DNA of 32,257 nucleotides, taken from Tannerella sp. GTDB taxonomy: Bacteria; Bacteroidota; Bacteroidia; Bacteroidales; Tannerellaceae. The translations under genes were made by a program, and so were the position numbers. The stretch spans positions 1-32,257 of the forward strand of contig JAISXP010000168.1 of assembly GCA_031270465.1 (NCBI GenBank). Direction: 5' to 3'. The notes below the pieces were generated by a model. It did not search any database, was not told the origin of the DNA, and worked only from the letters and a program-made list of their open reading frames with translations. This document shows positions 1-7,916 of this stretch, piece by piece. How positions within the stretch are numbered: the stretch's first letter is position 1; each line of letters starts with the position of its first letter.

Positions 1-1985
1 TTGCGTTCGATGTCCGCTTCGAGTTCGGGCAGTATTTCGTCGACGCGCGCCTTGTAGGCAGCCGTGCCGGTGGTGCGCCACAGTTCGAGGGCTGCAAGCA
101 GTTCGGTTTGCACGCCGAATCCGCGCACAAAGAAGGGCTGGTTCGCTTCCGATTCCGCCGGACGGCTGTGTTCGTCTTTCCAGATATACTGCGCCACGTC
201 GAGACATTCGGCGGCAAAGGCGGGGTTATAATCCTTCAATACGCGGGCGGCGGCGGCCAGCGAGATAGTCGTATTGTAATTCAGGTAAGCCGACCGGTTG
301 GTGAATGCCCAGCGGTCGTCGGGCGTTCCGCTGGTGCGCCCGTCGGTTTGCAGGCTGTCTAAACGCGGATTGTACACTAAATTGTCGGTTTTCGTTACGG
401 CGTCGCCCAAGTGCCGGTACTGGTACAGGTGCGATTCGTTGATGCCGGCGATGGCATAGCCTATGGCTCTTACCTGCGCCGCCAACTGTAGCGCGCCGTG
501 TTCAATTTGCTGGAGGATGTCGAGTTTACCGTCGGGGACGTGTATATCGACATAGCGCGTTTGCTGGCTTACGGTGGTTTCGTCGCGGTCGATGCCGAAG
601 GTTTCGTAAACCTTGACTAAGGACTGCACGGTGCTTTGCTGCGACGGCGTTTGGATGTCGAAATCGCCGGCATCAAACCATCCGCCGACGTTCAAGCCCG
701 GAATATGCTGCAGCGGCTCATACTTGTTGCCGGTGCTGCTTCCCTGCCGCCACCCGTCCCAGTGCACGCGGTTGAGCGGGGCTTGCAGGGCGTCGTCCAA
801 ATGCGCCGCGCCGTGCCATACGCGGTAGGCTTCGCGCACAAACATGTGATCCATCTGCACGGGCATAAACACGTCGAGCGTGGGGAACCATGCCCTTGCG
901 AACACATCTGCGGCTATCGGGAACGGGGCGGTGCGCTGTGTGCCGTATTCAAGTTCGTAAATGCCCGGTTCTTTTACTTGCGAGAAGTCGAATTGCAGGT
1001 AGTTATACCGTAAATACCTTCCCCATGCTTCCGGCTTTCCCGAAAGCGCTTTGGCACGGCTGCCGTCGTCGTTAATTTTCCACAGCGACACGGCGGACAG
1101 CGGCTTGTCGTTTTGGTCAAGTTCAATGACGGCGAGTTTTTCCTGCGCGGGATGGTAGCCCACCTGCGAATAGGAAACGACCGGCGGGCGTATCCAGTCC
1201 GAGACCGATTCGCCGGTGATAAACCATTCGGCTATTTTCCCGGTCTTGCCGGCCGGCAATAAAGTCCGCAGGACGAAGGTGCCGTTTTGTTGCTTGTTGC
1301 GTCCGTCGAGCAGCAGCAACTCGTCGCCTTCGACAAGGCGGACGGTTAGATGCTTCAAGGGGTCGTCGGGCGCGATTTCAATTTTTTTGCCGGTAGCTAT
1401 AGGCGTCGGCTCCACCTGTCCGTTGATGAAGGTCATAAAGTCGGCGGGCGAGGTGGGGAAAAGCCCGTACTTGTTGTCAATGATATAGGACGTGCCCCAG
1501 AATACCGGCGGGAAAAATTCAAGGTTTAACCCCGCAATGCCTTTCAGGGCTTCGGGCAAGGGTTTATCTACATTCACGCTAAGATGCAGCCCGTCGCCCT
1601 GCGCTTCGGCTACGAGGGCATACTGGAAATCGTAAGCTGTGAAGTTCATGGTTACCGTTATGCGCCGGTTTTCCCTGTCCACTTTCCTGTCCACGAATTT
1701 GGCGATGGGATCCCATTGCCCGGGCGTCGGGTTCAGGCGCACGTCTCCGTTGGTGGCGGTGCGGATACCGTGATGAATGATTTCTACCGCGCTGATTTTT
1801 GAATCGTCAAACAGGTTATCGTACATATTACTAAAGACAAGGATATTGAATCCGTGTTTTTCAAAGTACAGCGAATCGTTGAGTGTTAACGCTTGTGATA
1901 CGCCTGCGCCGCTTTGGCAGTTCGACAGCCACAGGCCGCCTGATACAATCGCAAGGGCGATGATGAGTAGTTTCAATCTTTTCAT
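1..1985 (-). CDS. Glycoside hydrolase family 9 lipoprotein (partial, C-terminus beyond window)
   Basis: The frame is open from the ATG at 1985 to the left edge, giving 661 codons with no stop. The N-terminus is a signal peptide with a lipobox-like LSNC (Cys about residue 23), so the product is probably a surface or periplasmic lipoprotein. Residues about 265-350 resemble the Ig-like domain that precedes GH9 catalytic modules (SYSQVGYHP). The catalytic module follows with the hallmark GGWFDAGDFD; D438 and D441 match the paired Asp residues that activate water in GH9. The catalytic acid Glu near the C-terminus lies outside the window. The roughly 240 residues between signal and Ig domain are not a family I recognise. 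GH9 enzymes are inverting beta-glucanases or exo-acting glucosidases and glucosaminidases; specificity cannot be read here. It is the last visible gene of PUL1, 196 bp after the GH43 gene. The family call is confident, the substrate unknown. Confidence 0.88.
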   Translation of the reverse strand, partial: MKRLKLLIIALAIVSGGLWLSNCQSGAGVSQALTLNDSLYFEKHGFNILVFSNMYDNLFDDSKISAVEIIHHGIRTATNGDVRLNPTPGQWDPIAKFVDRKVDRENRRITVTMNFTAYDFQYALVAEAQGDGLHLSVNVDKPLPEALKGIAGLNLEFFPPVFWGTSYIIDNKYGLFPTSPADFMTFINGQVEPTPIATGKKIEIAPDDPLKHLTVRLVEGDELLLLDGRNKQQNGTFVLRTLLPAGKTGKIAEWFITGESVSDWIRPPVVSYSQVGYHPAQEKLAVIELDQNDKPLSAVSLWKINDDGSRAKALSGKPEAWGRYLRYNYLQFDFSQVKEPGIYELEYGTQRTAPFPIAADVFARAWFPTLDVFMPVQMDHMFVREAYRVWHGAAHLDDALQAPLNRVHWDGWRQGSSTGNKYEPLQHIPGLNVGGWFDAGDFDIQTPSQQSTVQSLVKVYETFGIDRDETTVSQQTRYVDIHVPDGKLDILQQIEHGALQLAAQVRAIGYAIAGINESHLYQYRHLGDAVTKTDNLVYNPRLDSLQTDGRTSGTPDDRWAFTNRSAYLNYNTTISLAAAARVLKDYNPAFAAECLDVAQYIWKDEHSRPAESEANQPFFVRGFGVQTELLAALELWRTTGTAAYKARVDEILPELEADIER

Positions 1986-2181
1986 GTCGTTTTATTTTAA
2001 TTCTGTTTTTTTCTGCGTTTGTCGGCAGATTCCTCCATTCCATTCGCTCTCTCCGGTCGGAATGACGGCGCCGTTAGTTGGGAGAGGGTGGTATGCGACG
2101 GCTACGCCGCCGCATACCGCCTTTTTATTCCCGGTTATCCCCGTCATTCCGAGCTTGTCGAGGAATCTGTTATTCATATTA
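1986..2181. repeat. Intergenic palindromic repeat element between GH43 and GH9 genes
   Basis: The 196-bp spacer contains nested inverted repeats. The outer arms are TCGGAATGACGG (2057-2068) and CCGTCATTCCGA (2141-2152), a perfect 12-bp match. Inside, 2091-2117 folds as GTATGCG and CGGC pairing with GCCG and CGCATAC around a TAC loop, with one A-C mismatch. The right flank (CATTCCGAGCTTGTCGAGG) looks like a dispersed intergenic repeat often seen in Bacteroidota and other genomes, which is recognition from memory. On the minus strand, the direction of transcription, no T-run follows the hairpin, so it is not a canonical terminator. It could still stabilise mRNA or reduce GH9 expression. Confidence 0.6.
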
Positions 2182-3525
2182 TCAAAACTTTATCCAGTCT
2201 ATTTCCACACTGCCTTTGCCTTCGAGCGAGACGAACAGGTCGTGTACCCCCGCTGGCGCGTTCTTGAGCGATACGCCGGTTTCTTTCCACTGTGCGCCTT
2301 TCGGCACTTTGATTTCGGCAATCACCGTTCCTTTTGCGCCGCCTGTCCGCACTAACAGTCTGGCTCCGGTCGGCGAAAGAGCGTTTACCTTGACGGCTTT
2401 CGGTTTGTCGTTTCCGAAGTCCACCTTATTGTACTGCACATACGCGCCGGCGGTGTTCAGGATGGTTTTCCATCCCTTAAAGGTGTTTGCCGTGTCGAGA
2501 AATTCAATGCTTGCGCCCGTATCGCTCAGGCGGCTGTAGCGGTCGAGCTGTATTTCTTTACGGGCGTCGGTGATGCCAACGCCTCGCAGGGTGGGAATCA
2601 CTTTCCGGATGGTGCCGTCGGGATTGAAGAACAGCGAATCCACGCGGATGGAACGGTTCTTGTCGAACCCGGGCGAGAGGTCGTTGTGATGATAGAACAG
2701 ATACCATTGCCCGTTATATTCGATGATGGAATGATGGTTTGTCCAGCAGCCTGTGGGCGATTCGTCCATTATCTCTCCTTTCATTTCGAAAGGGCCAAGC
2801 GGGTTGTCGCCCATGGCGTAGGCCAGCAGTTCCGTAGTATTGTTTTTTACCCACGGGAAAGTGAAATAATATATGCCGTTGCGTTCGAAAACAAAGGGGC
2901 CTTCCTTCAGACCCTTGTCGACTGCGGGCAATTCCTGTATGACAACCGGCTCGGAGGCCAATTCCAGCATGTTGTCTTTCAACTTTGCGCCGAGCAGGCC
3001 GCCGAAGCCCGCCCAATAGATGTAAGCCTGTCCGTCTTTATCAATCAGCGTGCAGGGGTCGATACCGGAAGTGCCTTTTATCGGTTCGGCTTGAGGTATG
3101 AAGGGGCCGTATGGCCTGTCGGATATTGCTACGCCTGTCATCATGCCTCTTCCCACGAGCGTATCTTTTGCGGGCGCAGGAAAGTAAAAGTAATATTTGC
3201 CGTCGCGCTCAATGCAGTCGGGCGCCCACAGGCTGTAGCCTTCGGGATTAACCCAGGGGATGTTGTCCTGACTTACGATTACGCCGTGGTCAGTCCAGTC
3301 GGTAAGGTTTTCCGATGAAAACACGTGGTAATCCGCCATGCAGAACCATTCCCTGAGCCGTTCGACGGGGCTGGGAATATCGTGCGAAGGATATACATAC
3401 ACTTTGCCTTCAAAGACCCTTGCCGTCGGGTCGGCGGTGAACTGGTCTCTGACAAAGGGATTCTGAGCAAACAATGCGCCGGTTACCAGCGTCATTGACA
3501 GCAATAACAGGACGTTTCTTTTCAT
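2182..3525 (-). CDS. Glycoside hydrolase family 43 enzyme with C-terminal CBM6-like domain
   Basis: This is a 447-residue exported protein with a Sec signal peptide ending near ALFAQ (residues 17-21). The five-bladed propeller of GH43 spans about 25-325. The three expected carboxylates are visible: D32 (FTADPTARV, general base), D156 (SGIDPCTLID, pKa modulator) and E208 (KGLKEGPFVF, general acid). Residues about 330-447 look like a CBM6 beta-sandwich, ending EIDWIKF with an AGAYVQYNKVDFG segment. The family includes alpha-L-arabinofuranosidases, beta-xylosidases, arabinanases and exo-galactanases, so the bond cleaved is not determined. It lies 26 bp after the oxidoreductase-like lipoprotein gene and 196 bp before the GH9 gene, in the same orientation. 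With GH9 it is the conventional hydrolytic part of PUL1. Confidence 0.9.
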   Translation of the reverse strand: MKRNVLLLLSMTLVTGALFAQNPFVRDQFTADPTARVFEGKVYVYPSHDIPSPVERLREWFCMADYHVFSSENLTDWTDHGVIVSQDNIPWVNPEGYSLWAPDCIERDGKYYFYFPAPAKDTLVGRGMMTGVAISDRPYGPFIPQAEPIKGTSGIDPCTLIDKDGQAYIYWAGFGGLLGAKLKDNMLELASEPVVIQELPAVDKGLKEGPFVFERNGIYYFTFPWVKNNTTELLAYAMGDNPLGPFEMKGEIMDESPTGCWTNHHSIIEYNGQWYLFYHHNDLSPGFDKNRSIRVDSLFFNPDGTIRKVIPTLRGVGITDARKEIQLDRYSRLSDTGASIEFLDTANTFKGWKTILNTAGAYVQYNKVDFGNDKPKAVKVNALSPTGARLLVRTGGAKGTVIAEIKVPKGAQWKETGVSLKNAPAGVHDLFVSLEGKGSVEIDWIKF

Positions 3526-3551
3526 GATGGAATATTTGTCGGATCAATGAT

Positions 3552-4946
3552 TCATTTTGTTTTTGCTTTCGCCATTTCCAGCGCGTGTGTTGTGACGTAG
3601 TATTTTGCAATCATGCAGGGTATTTCCCACGGGGGCAGGCCTCCTTCCCGGAAGTATTTCAGGAAATGCTCCGTGACCTGTCCGAAGTGAGCTTCGTGTC
3701 CGTTATGATAGTGTTCGGGTATGTCTACCTGCCACACACCCTTGCCGGACGGACGAACAGTAACGCCCGGATATTTGGCCTGTATGGCGGGCAGCGAGGC
3801 TTGCAGGGCTTTTTCGTATGCCGCCGGATCGCCCGCCGTATCCGTCGCCCTGATGGTTAAGACCGGCTTGTAGTTCTGCGCTTCCCCCTGTTCGATTATC
3901 AGATGCGCCCTGCTTCCCTTCATGATGGAATAATGCGTATCGCCTCCTCCTTCGGGACAGGCATAGTTCCAGATGACGGTGACCTTCGCATACACGTCTT
4001 TGATTTTGTAGAGGATGTCGCCGTTGGCATATACTTTCAGCGTGTCGCCGTCCACGTCTTTATGCAGAGAAGGCGGGTAGGATGTCAGTCCTGTCACTTC
4101 GGCAAACTGAGCCGGCGTCAGTGACGTAGTCCAGTGGCCGGCGTCTATCAGTTCGATGTCGCGGCGGCAGTCAATCGCCTGTTCGGGAAAAAGCTCCCAC
4201 TGCACCAGGTCGACCAGATGCACGGCCACATCCACAATGCCTTCGCCCTGAATCTCCGTGTCGAAAAACCAGGCGGGGCGCAAGAGAGGAGAGCCGGATA
4301 CGGTTTTGAGAAAATGATGCACACTCTCCATGACGACGGCCGGGTCGTCGGCGCTGCCCTGTGTCTGGTGTCCGTAGACGTCGGGCAGAAGCGAAAATTC
4401 CTTTTGAAGAATCGAGGTGATTTCAAAACGCTCGGTCATGATGTCGTAGAGCAGTACGTCCTTTTCGGCCGACGTGCGGAAGCATTTTTCCAGCAGTTCA
4501 AAACCGTCCGTATCAATTACCATCGGTTTGTCGGCCAGCACATGAAATCCGTTCGCAATGGCTTTTTCGATATAACCCGTTTTCAGTCCGTTGTTGCCGG
4601 CCGCCACTACCACGTTTCCTTTCTTTTCCGTCAACATTCGTTCCAGATAGTCTTCTCCGGTGTAGATGTGTTCGTCCCACTGTGTCGGACTGTCGGCGCG
4701 GGTGTTGTAGCTTTCTATCCGTTTCAGGTGTTCAGTCAGTTCATTTCCCTGGGGGGCATATACATGCACGGAGGGGCTGACTTGCGGATAGGCTGTTTTC
4801 TGTACCAGCGCCGCGTGGAAATGTCCGGGGTCGAGTGTGATCAGCCGGACTTCGTCCGTGCCCGGCGACTGTTTTTCCGTTTTCATCTGGCAGGAAATTA
4901 ATATCAGTGAGAATAAACATGCAGGGGCAAGGTGTAAATATTTCAT
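3552..4946 (-). CDS. Gfo/Idh/MocA-like lipoprotein with Bacteroides-type oxidoreductase C-terminal domain
   Basis: This 464-residue protein has a lipobox LISC (Cys19), so it should be a lipoprotein exported unfolded by Sec. The N-terminal half has a Rossmann-like layout. NVVVAAGNNGLKTGYIEKAI (111-130) matches the strand and helix before the active-site motif, and FHVLADKP (134-141) corresponds to the family EKP motif with Asp for Glu; K140 is kept. GIVDVAVHLVDLVQW (236-250) matches the family's active-site His/Asp helix. The first strand reads VRLITLDPGHFHAALVQK, with no GxGxxG dinucleotide loop, so NAD(P) binding is doubtful or altered. The C-terminal half resembles the putative oxidoreductase C-terminal domain of Bacteroides proteins. 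It starts 12 bp after the DUF6807 gene. The fold call is good, the reaction unknown. Confidence 0.82.
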   Translation of the reverse strand: MKYLHLAPACLFSLILISCQMKTEKQSPGTDEVRLITLDPGHFHAALVQKTAYPQVSPSVHVYAPQGNELTEHLKRIESYNTRADSPTQWDEHIYTGEDYLERMLTEKKGNVVVAAGNNGLKTGYIEKAIANGFHVLADKPMVIDTDGFELLEKCFRTSAEKDVLLYDIMTERFEITSILQKEFSLLPDVYGHQTQGSADDPAVVMESVHHFLKTVSGSPLLRPAWFFDTEIQGEGIVDVAVHLVDLVQWELFPEQAIDCRRDIELIDAGHWTTSLTPAQFAEVTGLTSYPPSLHKDVDGDTLKVYANGDILYKIKDVYAKVTVIWNYACPEGGGDTHYSIMKGSRAHLIIEQGEAQNYKPVLTIRATDTAGDPAAYEKALQASLPAIQAKYPGVTVRPSGKGVWQVDIPEHYHNGHEAHFGQVTEHFLKYFREGGLPPWEIPCMIAKYYVTTHALEMAKAKTK

Positions 4947-4958
4947 CTCAATGGAATT

Positions 4959-6191
4959 TTATTTGATTACTGTACTGGGAGGATAAGCGAAGTCGTTCCA
5001 GAGCCGGTCGGCCTGTTCGGGCGTCATGTTGCCTTCGAACGCCAGCACGCGATACTTTAATATGTAATGTCCATCCGGCAGAAGTTCCCAGTCCCGGTTT
5101 TTGGTGGGGGCGAAGTTGATAAAGGTGTCGCCCCGTCCGCCGTTCGCGTTCTGGTCCCAGATGCGCAGCGGTTCGGGGAAGCTGTAGTTGTCGGGATGTC
5201 CCATGAAGAGCAGCCCCGACCGTCCCGTCTGCGTATCGCCTGCGACGTATATCCAGCGGGCGTTCGTGCCGTCGATTTCCGGGCGTGTCTTGCCTTCGGA
5301 CGTCAGCATCTCGCTGTTCTCCTTTGTCCATTCGGCCGTGCCGCGCCAGCCGAAGCCGGCGTAGCGATAGGCTTCCAGCAGTATCGGCAGCGGAGTGGAC
5401 GGATGCAGGTGCGATTCGAAGTCCCAGAGGAATCCGTCCGGCACGTTCCAGGTTTTCACTTTCCAATATTCGTTCATAATCACCTTCTCTCCGCCTTCGT
5501 TAAAGATGTAATGGTCGAGGAGCGCCGTGAATCCCGCGAAGACGTCTCCTCCGGATGTCTCTTCGACGCTGCGTGCGCGAACCGTACCCGTTTTGCCGCC
5601 GATGTTCCAGAGGTCATACAGTTTGCCGTCGTACACCACGTGCGTCCACGGATTCCAGATGCCGAAGTGGTGGTAGTGGTCGGGCGGCTGGATGCGTGTC
5701 AGCACGTTTCCTTCGGGCGACCATGCGGGATGGATGTATCCGCCGCGGCGTTCGTAGGCCGGGTCGGCGCCGTCAGGCGGGGCGAGGCGGGCGTAGTTGT
5801 ACTGCAGGACGGGGCGCCCGTCTTTCTTCAGGACGAGCGCCTTTTGCGTGTCGTCCACTTCCATGACGGTTCCGGCCGGTGCGGTTTCTCCGGATTTGGC
5901 GACGAACGTGCGGACTGTTCCGGCAGGCGTTCGGCCGTCGAGTATCCAGTACAGGATGAGTTTTCCGTCGTCTGTCCGGTACAGTTGCGAAGCCGTTTCC
6001 TTCAGACCGGACGGCGTCTGTTCATACAGTGCGACGACGGACGACGCCGACGGGTTCAGTCGTGAGACGTCGGCCGATACTACGCAGTTCTCGCGCACGT
6101 AGTCGCCGCTTCGAACCGTTACTGTCATTTCTCCGGCACAGCAGGAGAGCGTCGTACAGATGGCTGCAAACAGGAATATCTTTTTCATCAT
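4959..6191 (-). CDS. DUF6807 (PmoA-like) exported protein
   Basis: This 410-residue protein has a signal peptide. An LSCC at 15-18 may be a lipobox, but that is uncertain. Residues 150-180 carry the family signature YIHPAWSPEG followed by PPDHYHHFGIWN, with clustered His (172, 174, 175) and H184, suggesting a metal or sugar site. The family was named after a supposed methane-oxygenase-like PmoA, but these soluble beta-rich proteins are not membrane methane monooxygenase subunits. No reaction is established that I can name. The family often sits beside Gfo/Idh/MocA oxidoreductases and sugar-related genes, as here: it lies between two of them, 33 bp after one and 12 bp before the next. Translation could begin at either of the two adjacent Met codons. 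I am confident of the family and have no evidence for the function. Confidence 0.8.
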   Translation of the reverse strand: MMKKIFLFAAICTTLSCCAGEMTVTVRSGDYVRENCVVSADVSRLNPSASSVVALYEQTPSGLKETASQLYRTDDGKLILYWILDGRTPAGTVRTFVAKSGETAPAGTVMEVDDTQKALVLKKDGRPVLQYNYARLAPPDGADPAYERRGGYIHPAWSPEGNVLTRIQPPDHYHHFGIWNPWTHVVYDGKLYDLWNIGGKTGTVRARSVEETSGGDVFAGFTALLDHYIFNEGGEKVIMNEYWKVKTWNVPDGFLWDFESHLHPSTPLPILLEAYRYAGFGWRGTAEWTKENSEMLTSEGKTRPEIDGTNARWIYVAGDTQTGRSGLLFMGHPDNYSFPEPLRIWDQNANGGRGDTFINFAPTKNRDWELLPDGHYILKYRVLAFEGNMTPEQADRLWNDFAYPPSTVIK

Positions 6192-6224
6192 GTCATATTG
6201 AATTTATCGTGTTTATACAGTGTG

Positions 6225-7589
6225 TCAGAAATTATACGGATACCGGTGCGGTCTTGCAATCATCGAATTGGCTTCGTCGTCGTTGAGGAAACGTTCCAGC
6301 ACGGGGTCCCAGTAGAGTTTGCGTCCGAGCTTCATGGCGATGTGCTGAAGGAGGCAGACCGTATTCGAGCGATGCGCCACTTCGGCCGGCGTGATGTTTG
6401 CCGCGCCCGTGCGGATGCTTTCCAGCCAGTTGCCGTGATGGTTGGTGCTGACTGCGAGTCGGACGGGGTCGTTGCCGGTCAGTGGCGAGAGGATTTTGGC
6501 ATCCGAAGCCTGGAGCGCTTTCGAGGTCGTGCTGATCGGGTCGCTGGGCGAGGCGGTGTATGCGCCGCGGCTGACGAAGATCCATCCTTCCGAGCCTGTA
6601 AGCAGCAGTCCATTGGGTTTCTCCGGGCTTTCCGTGATGCCGGCCACGACGACGTCGCCGGCGTAGCGCATCTCCGTTTCGTAGCGTCCGTGCACATCCC
6701 ACAGGCCGGAAGCGGGAAATTCGGCTGTGCCTGATATTTCAACGGGGCCTGAGTATTCCGTGTCCATCGCCCAGTGCGCGATGTCGAAATGGTGTGCGCC
6801 CCATCCGGTAATCATGCCGGCGCCAAACTGTTCGCAGCGCAGCCATCCCGGACGGTCGTAGCCTGTTTGCGGGTGGACGCGGTCGACGGTGTAGGGCACG
6901 TAGGGCGTCTGTCCGAGCCATGCGTCGTAGTTGAAGCCTTCGGGGACGGGCATTTCTTCGGGATTGCCGCCCGGAGGGTCGCCGGGGAGACGCACCTCGA
7001 TGCGCTGCAGTTGTCCGATACGTCCGTTGCGCACCAGTTCGCAAGCGACGCGAAACTGTGTCATCGACCGCTGCTGGCTGCCGATTTGCAGGACGATGCC
7101 GTTTGCATTAACGGCATTGCTCATCTTGCGTCCTTCCTCGATGGTGAGCGAGGTAGGTTTCTGCAGGTAGATGTGTTTGCGTGCCCGTGCGGCGTCGATG
7201 GCGATTTTGGCGTGCCAGTGGTCGGGCGTGCTGACCAGTACGGCGTCGACGTCCTTGTCGGCCAGCAGGTCGCGATAGTCCTGGTAGATGCGGACACCGC
7301 TGTACGGTTGCCCGGACTGCTTCGCGTAGTAGCTTTCCACCAACTGTTTGCCTTCTTCCGCACGGTGCATATCCAGGTCGGACACGGCCATGATACGGAC
7401 ATAATCGTATTTAATCGTATCCGGTATGTCGTGCACGCGCGAGATACGACCTGTTCCTATTGCACCTACGTTGATGCGGTTGGATGGCGCATTTTTTCCC
7501 ATTACGGACGAGGGAACAACCGTCGGAGCCACCAACAGACCGGCTCCTGCCACAAGGGACTTTTTGATAAAACTTCTTCGTGTTTCCAT
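6225..7589 (-). CDS. Gfo/Idh/MocA family oxidoreductase with Tat-type signal
   Basis: This 454-residue protein begins METRRSFIKKSLVAGAG, a twin-arginine (RRSFIKK) signal, which implies export folded with bound cofactor. The Rossmann domain starts INVGAIGTGRIS (39-50), a GxGxxG loop with Ser at the last Gly. STPDHWHAKIA (120-130) is the typical cofactor-binding strand. YLQKPTSLT (141-149) is the EKP-type motif with Gln for Glu; K144 is kept. GWGAHHFDIAHWAMD (262-276) holds the conserved His pair and Asp of the catalytic face. Family members oxidise or reduce sugar hydroxyls or aldehydes with NAD(P); some catalyse redox-assisted glycoside cleavage. It is the first gene after the gap behind SusD1 and heads the DUF6807, lipoprotein, GH43, GH9 run. 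Substrate is unknown, but periplasmic glycan chemistry is likely. Confidence 0.9.
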   Translation of the reverse strand: METRRSFIKKSLVAGAGLLVAPTVVPSSVMGKNAPSNRINVGAIGTGRISRVHDIPDTIKYDYVRIMAVSDLDMHRAEEGKQLVESYYAKQSGQPYSGVRIYQDYRDLLADKDVDAVLVSTPDHWHAKIAIDAARARKHIYLQKPTSLTIEEGRKMSNAVNANGIVLQIGSQQRSMTQFRVACELVRNGRIGQLQRIEVRLPGDPPGGNPEEMPVPEGFNYDAWLGQTPYVPYTVDRVHPQTGYDRPGWLRCEQFGAGMITGWGAHHFDIAHWAMDTEYSGPVEISGTAEFPASGLWDVHGRYETEMRYAGDVVVAGITESPEKPNGLLLTGSEGWIFVSRGAYTASPSDPISTTSKALQASDAKILSPLTGNDPVRLAVSTNHHGNWLESIRTGAANITPAEVAHRSNTVCLLQHIAMKLGRKLYWDPVLERFLNDDEANSMIARPHRYPYNF

Positions 7590-7916
7590 TATATGAATAA
7601 ATTATTAATAGTGTCTGAATATCTTGTATGCCTCACTCCTCACTCCCCTCTCCTGTCCCGTCGGGGACGGAATGCGGATGCTGTTCTGCAACACATTCCG
7701 CCCCTGCGTGACGGTACATAAGGGGATGATGGCCTGTTTCTGCCGTCATGCGGTCTCTGCGGGGCAAACGGCCCAGGTACTGCAGGAGCGGCGCTCCATT
7801 AACTGTCATATCCTGTTTATTTTTCATTCCAAATTAATTGCCGGTCAAATTTACATGAAATAATTTAAACTGCGCATGATGTGGATAAAAATTACATATT
7901 TTAAGATGTGAGCATG
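7590..7916. other. 327-bp palindrome-rich gap between susD1 and the Tat oxidoreductase gene
   Basis: No convincing gene is present; a 64-codon minus-strand frame (7633-7827) has arginine- and histidine-rich, repeat-like composition. The gap holds several inverted repeats. CCGTC-GGG-GACGG lies at 7658-7670. CGGAATG (7668-7674) pairs with CATTCCG (7694-7700). GGAGC-GGC-GCTCC lies just before ATTAACTG near 7787. A minus-strand TAAATTTG (7846-7853) fits the Bacteroides -7 pattern but has no good -33 partner. The stretch could be a repetitive element that separates strong SusCD expression from the downstream enzymes, or a leader with its own weak promoter. Confidence 0.5.

Noticed and set aside
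5067-6065. Plus-strand open frame of 332 codons
   Set aside because: It is antisense to the DUF6807 gene, which has a signal peptide and family motifs; the antisense product has none.
6774-7721. Plus-strand open frame of 315 codons
   Set aside because: It lies mostly opposite the Tat oxidoreductase gene and shows no domain.
7633-7827. 64-codon minus-strand frame in the susD1-oxidoreductase gap
   Set aside because: It spans the palindromes, has repeat-like composition and no signal or domain. It was kept only as part of the gap description.
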